Origin: Paramarasmius palmivorus
Taxonomy: Eukaryota; Basidiomycota; Agaricomycetes; Agaricales; Marasmiaceae
Direction: 5' to 3'
Assembly: GCA_037176845.1 (NCBI GenBank)
Contig: JAYKXP010000178.1
Coordinates: forward strand, 1-64,000
Length of the DNA stretch: 64,000 nucleotides
The notes beneath the pieces were generated by a model. The model saw only the letters and a program-made list of their open reading frames with translations. It ran no database searches and had not been told where the DNA came from. The position numbers were made by a program, and so were the translations under genes. Numbering within the stretch: the stretch's first letter is position 1; each line of letters opens with the position of its first letter. This document shows positions 33,447-46,444 of this stretch, one piece after another.

Positions 33447-36400
33447 CTAGGTCTGTTGACACCTTTAAAGCCACTTGACTAGAACTTATCAAAGGATCCC
33501 AAGAACTATCACTAGCCTCCAAAGGTGAAAACAAGGGAAGACACTGGAGATTCATCTTTTGTTCTCAAGGCCAAAGGCATCAGCATGCAAGCACTTGCAT
33601 TGCACCTGTTTTGTCTTCTAATACCAGCTCTTGAGATCCTTTTGGGTCAGTGGGTAGCAGTTATTGCCCCATCTTTTGAGAATGACACCCATGGGAGAGT
33701 GAATGAAGTGATGCTTATCACAAATCTAATACTTACCTAATTGTGTGTTGCAGGTGTTGGAGAATAGTAGGTATTTAGAAAAGAGATGTTGCCAGAGAAG
33801 CACAGATCTTATTGAGTCTGAGTTCTTAGGACTCAGACTAGCCTCCTTATATACATGTGGAAACTATTTATGTACGTTATGCTACACATGCCCTCCACTA
33901 GGTGCTGTGGTAAATGAACAATTGAGTAATGCCCTACCACCAGTTCAGCTCCTCACTCATCAAAACATTTGGCATCTCTCCTGCTATTCCATTCCAAGAA
34001 GAAGGCCAAACATGGTACCAAGTCCCAGAATAAACTTCCATTGACTTCTTCTACTTCAGCCTCAAAAAAAAGCTGCAAAAAAGTCAATGTGCTCCAATCA
34101 GACTCAGCCTGGACCAACATTTCTACAGGATAATGCCAAGAAGAGTAGATGCACCTTCACCAATAAAGAACACAAACCGATCACAGAGTTCATACCTGGT
34201 ATGGACACTGACAAGTGGTGAAAAAAGTTGCAGGTTCAATCTAATCACATTTGGAAAGAGGTGTGTAACAACATTCAAGCTAATCATGTATAATCTCTCA
34301 CTTGTACATAAGGTCACACAGCACCTAAAGCTTCTCAAAGGTTCTGCAAATTCCAGACAGCTAAAGGGACAGTGGGAAAATCAGCTACTAAGAGAAGGAT
34401 GACTCAAAGCACTGAATGTCTTCTGGCAGAGTTTCTGGCATTGCTAAGGGTGGATCCAACAAGTCATCCCCAGCTTCTTCAGCAATAGGTTCTGAAAAAG
34501 GATTCTAACCAGGTTGTACAATGTCCAGTTCCAGTAAAGCCTGTTTTAATGTTCTGCTCAGTCCCAAAAAGAGGCTAATGTCCAAAATGGTGTGGTGTCT
34601 GTAAGCCCAATGAAGAAAATCTGGATTGATGCTTGTCTTTGGGCACCCTCTACTACCTGAGTATTTCTGATGAACAACAGAAGGGTGGCCTGAATGGGTG
34701 GATTCTACTGTTTGGTCATAGAGTACATGGAGATCACTACACATAACTTGTAAGTTGATACACAAGGTTTCCCACTCCTTGGGATCTTCAAAGGCTTGCC
34801 TATGCTAGGTGATTGTTAAATGTTGGTAAGACTATTGAAACCTAAGAACTGAAGGCTCAACTGTCCTGTGATCTGTATGAACTCCTGAAATTTGCAGCAG
34901 ATATGGCTCTGGACATTTGTAAGATTGTTGAAGTAGATTTCTGAAAAGTTTTTAATGCTGTTGAAAAGTGTTCTGAAGAAGCTAACCTCTTCCACAGTTA
35001 GGGCATCTATGTTGAGAGAGGCTGTGAAATCATCATGGAAGGATCACTGTGCACAGGACAACTGTGCATAGACCATCACCTAAGGACCCCAGAGTCTATC
35101 CAACCTCAGGCTTCAAAGTTTTACTTCTCTTATGGAACTCAGTAACTGCAGCCACTAAAGGGTGGCACACAGCATTAATTCCAGTGCTTATTTATCATGG
35201 CAGTTTGGTTGATTTTCAGGTCAATATGCTCCTGGCAGGAGTCATTTTCTGGATAAACACTACACAAATTTCCTAGTTTGGTGCCAGCAACTACATAGTT
35301 TGGCTGGTCCTGATTTTACATGCAAAAATAATACAGTCCCCAACATATAAAAGGTACTTTGAGGAATCATACCCTGGGATCAAGTTCTTGCTTGCAATAC
35401 TCCTTTCTTCTTCCTCTATCTGCTGTTCTCCTTTCTTTATCCACTATCTTATTCACTCCTTTGTCATTGACATCATCATAGAACTGGCCTTAAACCCCAC
35501 TATACACCCTGGAGCTGTCTTCCAAGGAGTGACAAGTGATCACAGCACATGTTCTTTGCCTGTCTTATATGCAGTTTCTAACTATTTTCCTTCTCTAGTG
35601 CAACTCTTTGCCACAATTCTGGTTGCTCCTGGGCTAGGACAAGCTGCTATGTCTGCAGTAAATCTATGAGATTTGACAAGCCAAAAGTCTAACTTCTAGA
35701 TGATTAACTCAAGTATCCATATATGGGGACCAGAGCTTCTTGCTCTTTGCAAAGAAGAATTGGAGAAAGAGTCTAACAGGAACAGTGACAGTCCTGAAAT
35801 CAGAGAACTTCATAAAGTTTTCATCAATCCAACTAGTTTCATTGTTGCTGTGGTTAGCCAGCCTGTTCACTACTCTGCAGAGATTCAAATGATTTCAGGT
35901 CCACTGGTGCAATTATTATTGCCAGAACTCTGATCTCCAACTGTCATGCTACCTTATGCATGGCTGGCCCACATGCAGCCACAAACCCAGCATGAATGGG
36001 GTGTCCAAGCATATCTCGCAGGTATCCCGTACCCCAACAACTCCTATTATACCATCTACCTCCTCTTCCTTCTGCCTCCTCCTATCTTTTTCTCAACCTC
36101 AGGCTTATCTCTTCCATCTGAACTGGATGACTCAGTTTCTCTGGTGTTACCATCAACATGCTGCTACCTGACATGAAGGCTTCCATCTTTGGAGTGACCC
36201 CTCTTGCAAAGAGTGACAGAAAGGCAACCTTCTAAAGCCTTAACTATTTCTGTTTCTGCTCTTACATATTGTCAGAACCTAGTTTTAGATGATGGTGTAT
36301 ACCGCCAGTATGAAGGACAGTTGTAGCATGAAGGTAGACAGCAACAGTTGCTGGAAGAGAGGTGATGTGGCATTTACAAACAAAATAGGAAATAGACGAT

Positions 36401-39400
36401 GTGAGAAGGATTTGAGTGCCTATGCTCAACAGTGTTGAACATTGTTACTACAGATAGAAGGTAGGTCTTGAATCAAGACCTGGAATTGGGGATAGATAAC
36501 AACTAGGAAACAATTTTCCAAAGAGGTTTGAGATCTATAGAAATAATATTAGCAACTTAGACAGAGAAAGGAGCTCACCTGCAAAGTGTGGAGTGGGGGC
36601 AAATGTAAGAGTAAATTCCCATGGTTGGAAATTAAGTGATGAGAGACATTTGAGAACTTCACTGAGACACACACACTGAAAAATGGGGAAAGAAAGCAAG
36701 AGATAGATGAATTCATGTAGCTAGCTGCATGTATAAGTACAAGCCCATGAATCAAATACATGATACAAGTAAATGAAACATGTCCAAGCAATGTGCAATA
36801 GACCTAAATCTTGATGTCTGTTTCTTCATTGCATGACTTTGACCTGTAATCAGTGTCAAGGGGGCCACCAAGTCCCTGTTAGTGATCAGCTTTGGCAATG
36901 TCTCCACAACCACCTTGAACATTGGTTTTCTTGTGCTAGAAGTTGAAGAACATGAGAAGGGAATTGGGGGATAAATTATAGAGTTGATATAATAGATAAA
37001 AAGCAATGAAATGAGAGTAGGCATATAGGAGATGAAACAGTCTGTATTGGCTTCAGAGTCAGCTACTCCTCCACACTGGCCCAACCAGCATACAACATTT
37101 CTAATGCAGATGAGCTTGCATGCTTTGTACTGTGGGCATTTTAGATGCTATTGGTGCTCATACTATCACACCTCTCATGGGTCATACAGGCTATCCTCAG
37201 CTTACTTCTGTAAATGGAAGTTTTTACATCACTAATCCAATTTGTGACATTCTATATGACCATGGCTCAGATGGTCTCTACTGGAGCTCTCACAATTGGA
37301 TTCTTGAAGTGGTGCAGAACTTTCAATGGGATCCAGCAAGGCTGAGGATTACCTACTACAGTGGATCTCCATTTTATTGATTAATTTCAACCTTTTAAAG
37401 AGATACTGAATATTTCTTCATTTCTGAATTGATCTAGTTAATTCTTTTCAGTGACCAGATGGCTATATCTGGAAGAAATATTTTTCAAGAAGACATGCAA
37501 GGAACCAAGATCATCCTGGAACCTCTGCTGCAAATCTAACATTGTAGATTGTAGAAAATGCATAGCCAGTTATCAAGGCCTTTCTGGTTCGAAAGTAGGC
37601 CCACTTGCTCAGTTCATTACACTACTATTCAACATCCCATGATTACATCCCAATTGTTTTCTTGATCTATAGAGGCAAGTGCCACTACCACTCTTTACAC
37701 AGTCATCATGTAGGTTACTTTAGCCTTTGAGCCTCTTCTCTTTCACTCCTGTCCAATGGTAGCTGCTCTGAAAATAAGTAAGGAAGTCAAGTAGTCACAT
37801 GACTAAAATAGTTCTGTCAACTGAACCACTATTTGCTCAGTAGATAAAATGCCCAAAAACTTCTTGGAGCAACATTTTCTCTCCTTCTCCCTCACATTCC
37901 TTTACTATTGTTCTTATTTCACCACACTCATTCAATCACTTGAGTGTACTTGTTTCTACTTTTTCACCAACTCCTTAGGCTATAGAGAATAGTGGCAAAC
38001 AAGAGGATGCAAGCAATAGCACTATGGCCAGCCAATTGGCCTCTTTACTTCCCCATCTTCAGGGTCTCACTACTAGTCCACATGCCCTCTTCCTTACTAC
38101 AGGCTGTGCTTCAACATATTCAAGTTCCAGTGACAAGCCAATCTTCATCACAATCAGCTCCCCCCACACAGACCACCCAATTGACCACTTCAGACCATAC
38201 TCTTTCACAATCAGCTCCTCTGTCATCACAATGGCATTTCTCAGTCACTTCCTTCTCAGTCACTTCCAATCATGAGCTGATGACTTTTTGTTCTACAACT
38301 GCTGCTCCTTTGAATGCTCCAGGACAACAGGCAGAGAAATATCTCTCTAGCACAATTTCTTTCTTTGTCACATGCAGCTGGTGCCCCTGAATCATCCACC
38401 TTCTCTCCAACCCACACTGTCCCTTCTGCAACCTCTTTTGCAGCAGCAGTGCAGACAAGGTGAGCTCCAATCATGCTGTTTACTAGTCTTCACATGCTCA
38501 ACTCAGTGACAGGCTCATCCAGCTCAGGACATCTAAGACTTAGCCTATGTATCTAGGTTTGCTAGCTTGGTGCAGAATGTGAATCACAATTGCATGGAGC
38601 ATGCTCAGCCTTCTCTTCCTCACAATAAGAAAGCCTGTGCCTTGCCTCATTGGTCCATCATTGGTGCCAAAGATTGAAGATTGTGTAGACGTGAAAGTAG
38701 TAAATCTCAAGGTGAAAGTGTTTCCTCCTCTACCAAGTTTGGCAGATTAGAAGGTAAGTATCAAGAACAAGATTATTATCTGCTTTTTCTGACAATGTTG
38801 CATAGAAACTTGATCTTTCTTCTGGCATCTTTTGATATAGCCTGAACCAAGACAGTTGAGTCAATTTTGTCATCCCTTCACCTTGTACACATCATTAGGA
38901 GCCTTTCTATTTAGATGTGCATTACAGATCTTTTTTTAGCCCTCAAAGGTCATACTGCCAGCTTACCACCTTTCTTAGCCACAGAACACCCATTCTTTGT
39001 GCTCCTATTCTATGTTAACTCTGGACATTACAATGGCCATAATGAGACCCCCAAGCTATTCTCCAAAACTCCTCTACAAGAGGACATACTGGAGACTATA
39101 TTGCACAACTAGTGCAACAGTAGAAAGATGGGCAATCACATGAGATAATTTCTTTGAGCTAAATGTTGGTGAGTACTGGTTTTCCTTTCAAACTTAGTAT
39201 TGACTATGCTTTTAGTTGTCCATAGTTTGTATCTGGAGTTGGATGTCAATCTCAAAGAAGTACAGCTAGGTCTTGAAGACTCTGTTTGACCTCATTATTG
39301 CCTGGGATAAGGAATCATATTCTATTTTAATCCAGTCTTGAAATGCAGGAGGTGAAGAAAACCATTTTGCATGGGGATTTGTGGCTTATTTTCTCTCAAG

Positions 39401-40480
39401 GAACACATTGCAGCTCAGATGCCATGTCTATCTAGCTAATGAACTTGAAGGTTGCCAGGTTATACCTGTAGCATCTATTGAGTCACTATTAGCACTTATC
39501 CAGGACAAGCTACTCTCAACAAATCAGAATATATGGATTACAGTATCTTCTGATTGGGTATGTAGTGATGTATGCCTACAAGAAGTTAAACAATGACAGG
39601 ATCCCTAGACCGGAGAAGAACCAAACAACAAATGGAATGATAATGATGCACAAGGGTCAACAAGATGCAGCAAACACACTTGTTTCAAGAGTGGCACATG
39701 ACCAGCACACTGCCATTTCTCACTCCAGATGCAAGTACATTCACTTCAAGCTCAGCTGACCCAATTCAAATGCATGTTTTGAAAGTGGCACGACATTCTC
39801 TGCTGCACATTTACACATAATGATACCACATCCCAGAATGATATTCAACAAGTCCATATCTTTCTGTCGTCCCATAACTCTTTCATCCCATTGTTCAGGG
39901 ATATTGGTGTCCACCTGAGCCATAGATCCAATGGGGGGTGAAGAGGGTAACAGGAATAAGTTAGAGACACTATGTTAAGCTGCCAAAGAGGTATTTTGCC
40001 TTGATGGTCTTAGATTTTATGTGTATAGCCATAGCTACCTACTGAGAAAGTGTACATATATTTTTTAGAGCTTAGCAAACCAAGCCTGACCTGTGGATAA
40101 TGAAAAATCAAGATGGATAGACAGTTAAAAGCATGAGAAGATTTTCTTTTCTTCCTCCATTGTGTCCAAGATAGCTTGTATCAAAGATGAAGTATCTATT
40201 GTCGAATTTGCATTGCAGTTGCACTTGAATTCATCCTGGTGACCAACACTAGGTGAAGCTAGCAGTCAAGGACACTTGATCTGTCAGTTTAGCTTTTGCT
40301 TCAATAACTTGTGCACTATACAGGGGGAAGGATACATAATTCTGTTCTACTTTGTACCAGTGATTCAAATTCAAAGTTGAACACAAGCTTTCTCTCCTGG
40401 TGAGGCCAGATACCAGGCATCTTGGCATCAACAACTGAACTTGTAAAATTGATCAATATCACAGTTTCCAGCCCCCCACA
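33447..40480. other. Seven-kilobase CpG-depleted stretch without recognisable genes
   Basis: All frames are short and no conserved family emerges in either strand. CpG is almost absent: reading 34,021-36,480 I counted about five. TG/CA-rich composition and scattered TGA/TAG codons fit old methylated mobile DNA decayed by C-to-T change. Frames such as 35,700-35,933 or 37,120-37,380 on the plus strand have protein-like wording but match nothing I know. Confidence 0.5.
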
Positions 40481-40483
40481 ATT

Positions 40484-40700
40484 CCTTTGGCTATATAACC
40501 AGTTACGAATTCGACATGAAATGAGAATTCGTTCTTTATCACCGAGTCCCAGCCAAAAAATTCAGACGTTAAGAGGGCCTCCGATGATCCGACGATAATC
40601 GGCAATTTTATGTCCGAAGGTGATTAGCGCCTGATGATAAGCGCCTAATGATAAGTGCTGATTCCAATGTGCTACCCAGTCGTTATGAGTAAACCTCACA
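40484..40700. repeat. Short CpG-retaining patch with 14-bp tandem units
   Basis: A run of about 220 bp has clearly more CpG than its surroundings. It contains AGCGCCTGATGATA, AGCGCCTAATGATA and a third diverged unit beginning AGTGCTGAT at about 40,626-40,663. The origin is unknown; a younger insertion or an unmethylated site would explain the contrast. Confidence 0.45.
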
Positions 40701-40994
40701 GGAGGAGTACAAATATACTGCTTGATAGCTTAAATCTGGGTTATATATCAGTGTTACAAGTAACCAGCTATCAAAATAAAGTTAAAGGCTGGCCTTTCTT
40801 AGGTTTTGAATAATTCCCACGCCCTCTAGACCTGCAGTTCAGCTACTGGTATGCTATTATAGTGTAAATTAAGCAGCTAAGGATTGGATTTTGGGACTAC
40901 TGGAGTGTGTTGAACTCTCCTATACTTAAGAGACATTACCACTCTATTTGGTAATAATATTATATGCAGAAAAGCAGTACAAAAAGTGTAAACA

Positions 40995-42232
40995 GAGTGT
41001 AACTGGAAAATAAGCTTTTGAATCATGGGATACAGGGCAGATATTGGCATGGGGTGAGTTGGAGGACCTAGATACATTAAATACAAGCCTGGGCATATCA
41101 AATAGTACATAGTTTAGTGGGATAATGGTGTTTAAATATCTAAAATACTGAAAATCTCCAAAATTGGGGGAATAAAATTACAGTATAAGATGTAAGGAAG
41201 CTGGGGCTTAGATATTGTGGATGAGAGATGATATATATGTTCCCTGGGTGGGATTACAATCTTGATATATGTATCTGACAAGTTTCATGTTTAAAGTAAA
41301 CATATATTGCACATAGACTTGTGCATTTAAATTGATGTATGCATATTGAAGTCAATTGTGGATGGATTTCCTTCAACTCTGGATGTATTCTTGACTGATT
41401 TTTCATTCTGAATGCAATTTTGAGGCTCCCCAAGCTCCCAGTTCACTCCCTGAAATACTACATCCATATTACATGTTTTCTGTAATTGTGCAAGAATTGA
41501 TCAGTCTGGCATAAGGATTCCTGTCATGGGATACATGGAGGCAATGGATATTCCTGTTCTATGCATATTTAACAGTCTCTCATTCATTTTTGGTGATTTT
41601 AGGAGCAATCCCTATGCTCCAGCATAAAAAAACCCCTAAAAATGCGATTTTTTATATAGCAACATACAGATGTATTCAAAAAATGTGCTTTCATGGTAGG
41701 AAAGTGTATTTTGGGTGCCTGAACTTGATTCTGAACTTCCCTTGGTGCTGGGATGCTTCCCTGAGGTGCTATTCATGTACTACTGTCTGTGTTACATAAC
41801 TGCACAATACATTGGATTAAACAAGATGTTGCAGATACAGGAGTGCTTGGGCAAGTATATATTCATCATCTATACACCCTAGAGTGGGTTATGAACAAGA
41901 ATTATACCATCCCAATCATTCCCTGTGGTATAGTATTACCCATATCCAAAAAAAGCGAATTTAGCTGTAATAAATCTGGAAAAATAGGCAGCTCTCCAGG
42001 ATTGTAAACCCATCAAGGAAACATATATATCATCCTTCATCCATAATATCTAAGCCCTAGCTGCATTACACCCCATCCTGTAATTTTATTCCCCTAATTT
42101 CGGAGATTTTCAGTATTTTTGATATTTAAGCACCATTATCCCACCAATCTATGTACTATTTGGTGTCCCCAGGCTTGTATTTAATGTATCCAGGTCCTCC
42201 AACTTACCCCATGTCAATATCTGGCCTATATC
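40995..42232. repeat. Repeat family R1, copy 2 (both ends inverted)
   Basis: The left end (about 41,015-41,260) carries the GATATTGGCATGGGGTGAGTTGG segment and what follows it in the plus direction. The right end (about 41,380-42,232) is the complete reverse complement of the same segment, ending CCCCATGTCAATATCTGGCC. The result is an element-like unit with inverted ends of roughly 220 bp, as in a non-autonomous DNA transposon. The middle 41,261-41,380 is not shared. No coding capacity is seen. Confidence 0.7.
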
Positions 42233-42452
42233 TCATGATCTAAGATATGGTTTTCCTTGTACCTGCTACTTTAGCTACTTGTTTTGCATTCTTTTACTCC
42301 CTAATTGTAGAGGACCACTTCTAGAGCACATTAGGCTATAGTCTTCTGCAAACATTGTTGATAACAACTCACATATTATCATATAAAAGAGTAGCTCAGA
42401 TATAAGGAGAAGTTCTTGATTGTTGATAAGATAAAATAATTTCAACAGGATT

Positions 42453-42497
42453 AGTAAGACTGTGCGCGATCCAACTCAGATCGCGCACAGTCTTACT
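42453..42497. repeat. Perfect 19-bp inverted repeat with 7-nt loop
   Basis: AGTAAGACTGTGCGCGATC at 42453-42471 and its exact complement at 42479-42497 flank the loop CAACTCA. Perfect pairing with several CpG in a CpG-poor region suggests a recent or constrained hairpin, possibly a transposon end or terminator-like structure. Confidence 0.8.
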
Positions 42498-42534
42498 CAG
42501 CATTTGATAGATAGAAAACATTTTGATATAGTGT

Positions 42535-42625
42535 TTCCAGAAGGGATTGAACCATAGGCCTTGCCCTGTGCTTGTAATCAACAATTTCCGAGGCTATTGC
42601 TAACCACTATACCATTGTGTCTTTA
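42535..42625 (-). repeat. tRNA-like sequence with A and B boxes (minus strand)
   Basis: On the minus strand TGGTATAGTGG (42614-42604) is followed about 60 nt later by GGTTCAATCCC (42553-42543), both good pol III internal promoter matches. TATATAAAG lies just upstream. Acceptor and T stems pair poorly, so a tRNA-derived SINE or dead tRNA is more likely than a working gene. Confidence 0.45.
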
Positions 42626-43141
42626 TATACTGAAATGATACAATACACTATACCTCATCATAGACAAAGATTCTAGTGTGTATTCAAGACACATTACTGT
42701 GAGTTAATCATATATCATAACCTATGTATTGTATATCTCAACAATTAATACATAATCAGATAGCATAAAGTATTCAAGTGTAACATGTAAATACTTATAT
42801 CCATCACACAAAAGGTTATATAGCTATATTGGTTTATAGTAGATATTATTCCAAAGAACTGAGCAATGGAAAAAATGTTCTTGAGCTAGTATTAATCAGC
42901 TATAATGTCCTGTCCTTAAATTATACCCACTACATCTGGAAATACACTGTATCCAGTTGTAGTAGAGATGTTAAGTTGCAGTAGGGCATGACCCTGTCAC
43001 TGTAACTACCCATAACCTGGCATATCAAGTTACAGGTGCCCATATTAGGATATGAGACAGCATGTCAGGTTAGAGTCAGTTATACCAACCTGTAAATCTC
43101 CCCAATACAGTCAACAGTAGATATAGCTGTCCAATAAGAAG
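42626..43141. other. No feature recognised
   Basis: AT-rich sequence between the tRNA-like element and the helicase pseudogene. The missing N-terminal helicase motifs would be expected here but are not detectable. Confidence 0.35.
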
Positions 43142-46100
43142 GTGCTGGAATTCAACATCATACTTAAGTCCTCTCTGAATCTGTCTCAAGGGTCCAACTG
43201 CGGACAGATCCTAACAGATATATTGAAACCGCTAACTGACAATGCTAAAAGTAAAAGAAAGAAAAAGCTGCATGCTGCAACAGTAATGTCGGATGAATTA
43301 CAAAAGGTAATTTGGAATTGTCCTGATAGTGCATCTGATGAGCATCTATCTGGAAAGCTATCTTTATGTTTTGGAATGCCTGTAATCTTACGATCTAATA
43401 CTGCCACTGAAATATGTATCACTAAAGGACAGGAAGCTACAGTCTATGACTGGAAAGCAGGAAGGGGCTCACGTGGCCAATTAACTTTGCATACACTATT
43501 TGTAAAATTGACTGATCCTCCTCATGATATACAAATACCTGGACTGCCAGATAATGTTATTCCACTAGTTCCTAACACATCTACACTATTCATAACATTA
43601 CCAAATGATGAAGAAGTTCATGTATCAAGAACCCAGATTGAGATTTTACCATGTTTTGCAATGACTGACTATGCTTCACAGGAGACAACAAGAAGATATA
43701 ATGTTGTAGATTTAATGTATTGTAGAAGCTTTCATGCTTACTATACTGCACTGTCTCGTAGTGCATCTGCTGCAGGAACACTTATTTTAAGAAGCTTTTA
43801 CCCTCATAAGATTACTGGTGGTGCACCACGATCGTTAAAGCAAGAATATAGAGAACTAGAAATCCTTGATGATATAACTAGACTAAGATATATTGGAGAA
43901 ATGGATAAAAGTGTACATGGTGCATCTCGTATTGAAGTAATTAAAGCCTTTCGTAAATGGAAAGGAGAACAGTACAAACCACCATTTATGCCCAAAATAC
44001 TACAATGGAACTCTTCAGATCCTTATCAAGAACTAGATGTTGACAGAATTGAGGAATAGCATATTGTAAACTATAAGAAGCCTGAGTCTACAAAAGAGAG
44101 AACTCTAACACAATCTGTGATTCAACAAAGATTAAAGCCTGTAGAAAGTAGTTTTCCAGTTCAATTCCTTTCAGATTCACAACAGACCTTAGTTAATGAT
44201 GAGACCCCATTAAAAAGAAAGAGGCTTGATGATGCTGATAGTGAGGATGATGATGATAGACTAGTCAAACGCTCTTGTATTGACTCTATTTCATCAAGAG
44301 CATTTAATAATCGAATGGGTCCTATATAGAGTAATAACAGCTGTGCTTATGACACTGTAGTATCAATTCTATACACTATCTGGGCCTCTGATCCTGATAG
44401 ACGGGATAGTTATATGAACTCTACACAATCTGACATTCTAACAGAATTATCACAAGAGTTTGAAAAGGTTAGAACTGGACACATTACTTTGGAACAGGCC
44501 TGAGATAGCATGAGGGCAACTTTAGATGCATGTTATCCTCTTCGGAGATTACAATGGGGTGAATATGCTTCAGTGCCTGTAGTATTAGATGCTTTACTAA
44601 GCTCTGATACTAGAAACTATATTGAAAATACAGTAACATGTCCAAATAATCATACATGTAATAATGCTGTTCAACAATGTAAATCACCTGTACTAGAGAT
44701 GGTTGGAGCCACAGAGTATGGATCTATATCAGAATGGCTATTAAACGGTTCTATTGAATTGGCTCAGAAATGTAGCAACTGTAACACAAATCTAAGATCA
44801 TTTCACTGCTTCATTAAGCCTCCAGAACTATTTACTTGCCATTTCACATCATCACAAAAATCCGGAGCCCAGGATACCCGAGTATCATCTCTTGTCCTGA
44901 CGATAATCTCCTGTCATCCATATCATTTCTCTGTCCGGTGACAATGCAGATTATCTTGTCATATACGTTGAGTGGTAAACCATAATCATGGCAAGCTAGG
45001 ACCACACACAGTCACAGTTCTAGGCAGTGAGCACGTTTCGTCTTATTGGTTCTGGGTAGTCATAAGCAATCTGCGTGTTCCTAGTATTGCTGGGTTATGG
45101 GCTCTTCTTCGGGGGTCTCAATTGATGGGAGCAGGTAGTTGTAAAATATAAATGGTATTATTCATGAATTATTCTACATACACAATGTAGTACATGCTAG
45201 TAGTAATAATGACGGTATTTATAGCTCACAAAAAAATGAAGTCGTACATAGGTCTTGCGGTGCTTGTGTGTACTGCTGAAGACTAGAACATTTGAATCGC
45301 GCTGGGACAAGACTGACTCTTGAAAGAAAGATCCATTCTTGAATGATTGAGGGAGCTTGAGGCACTAGTTGGACTTGAAGCACAAGTTCGTGTAAAGTGT
45401 TAGTGAGCCGTCGAGCAATACTGAATCAGCGTAGGACTGAGAGAAAGCGCAAGTGGAACCCCAGAGTTTATGCCAAGTTAGAGAAGCGGGAAGGGAAGAA
45501 AGAACGTATACTGTGGACTGTTGGGACCCTTTAAGTACTGTGTGCGTGGAAATTGCGGAAATGTACGCACCTGGGGTCTCATCCGATACTCGTCTCATGC
45601 ACGGCATCCTCTCAAACGTCCCTCGCAACGGTTGACCAATTACACATTTGAGGACGTAAACCTCTGCTTGGCCTAACTTGGCCCTTGCGCGACCTTTGCG
45701 ACAGATACTTGAAGGACATCTTCAAGTTGGTGGTTACAGGTGGTTACTCACTAGTGGTCTGTCTCTTACTGTGCTTTCTATGCCATGAGAAGAGTACATA
45801 GTAAACCAGTTTGAACAACACACATAGCAAGACATACCAATCACAATCTCTTGCCATAAGTCCACGTCTATGATACAGGATGAACATTCCAAGTCACCTA
45901 GACAAGGAATTGGACACACCATACCAGGTTGTGCCAAAAAAGTGGTGGGATTATCCTCTAAGAGCTAGTAAGGACATAATTTTAGCTGGGGATAATCTGG
46001 GATAATCAATGGGGAAGATGATATGTAAAGGATATTCACAGTAAACCCTAGTGACGACTTGAAGGAAAAATGACAAGAGATGACGGTGCAGTATAAAGAT

Positions 46101-46444
46101 GTATCATTGGTGCTCATTCCGCTAACAGAGGGTAACACGTGCCAGGCTATATACTATTCCCCGCGATTTTGTGATGATTGCCTAGAACACAGCATAATAC
46201 TTTTTACATTGATAAAACTGTATATGTAAAAAACATACAATATAAACTGAGAGGAGTTATATACTTTGGTAATGAACATTATGTTGCCAGAATTATTGAA
46301 TCAGATGGATCAGTATTTGGGCATGATGGTATGGGTGAGATGGGATCACAACTTTTATATAGTGGTAATTTAAATAGAACTAATCTAAACTTAATGAAGT
46401 TCAAGGATAAAAAAGCATATGGGGCAGTATATGTTAAATCTTGA
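43142..46444 (+). pseudogene. Pif1-type helicase C-terminus fused to USP-like peptidase, split by an insertion
   Basis: One plus-strand frame runs through 43,142-44,860 despite in-frame TAG at 44057, TAG at 44327 and TGA at 44501, and resumes in the same frame at 46,178-46,444. The first part shows the C-terminal half of a Pif1-like helicase: GKLSLCFGMPVILRSNTATE, CITKGQEATVYDW, FAMTDYASQETTRRYNVVDL, FHAYYTALSRSASAAGTLIL. Walker A and B motifs are missing, so the 5' half is lost. The second part reads MGPI*SNNSCAYDTVVSILY, a papain-like/USP Cys box, then zinc-type CxxC pairs. After the insertion comes YKLRGVIYFGNEHYVARII, the His box. This helicase-peptidase layout occurs in Agaricomycete multi-copy proteins probably tied to Helitron-like elements; that link is from memory and less certain than the domain calls. 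Confidence 0.65.
44870..46177. mobile_element. Insertion of about 1.3 kb in the helicase/peptidase pseudogene
   Basis: The coding frame is left after FTSSQ at about 44,860 and found again at 46,178. The left edge reads ATCATCACAAAAATCCGG and the right edge, reverse-complemented, reads ATCATCACAAAATCGCGG, a possible terminal inverted repeat of about 15 bp. The interior has more CpG than the pseudogene and no recognised protein. The exact ends and target duplication are not resolved. Confidence 0.45.

Noticed and set aside
33447..40480. Several 60-130-codon frames as genes
   Set aside because: They lack family motifs, are unsupported by splice sites, and lie in strongly CpG-depleted decayed DNA.
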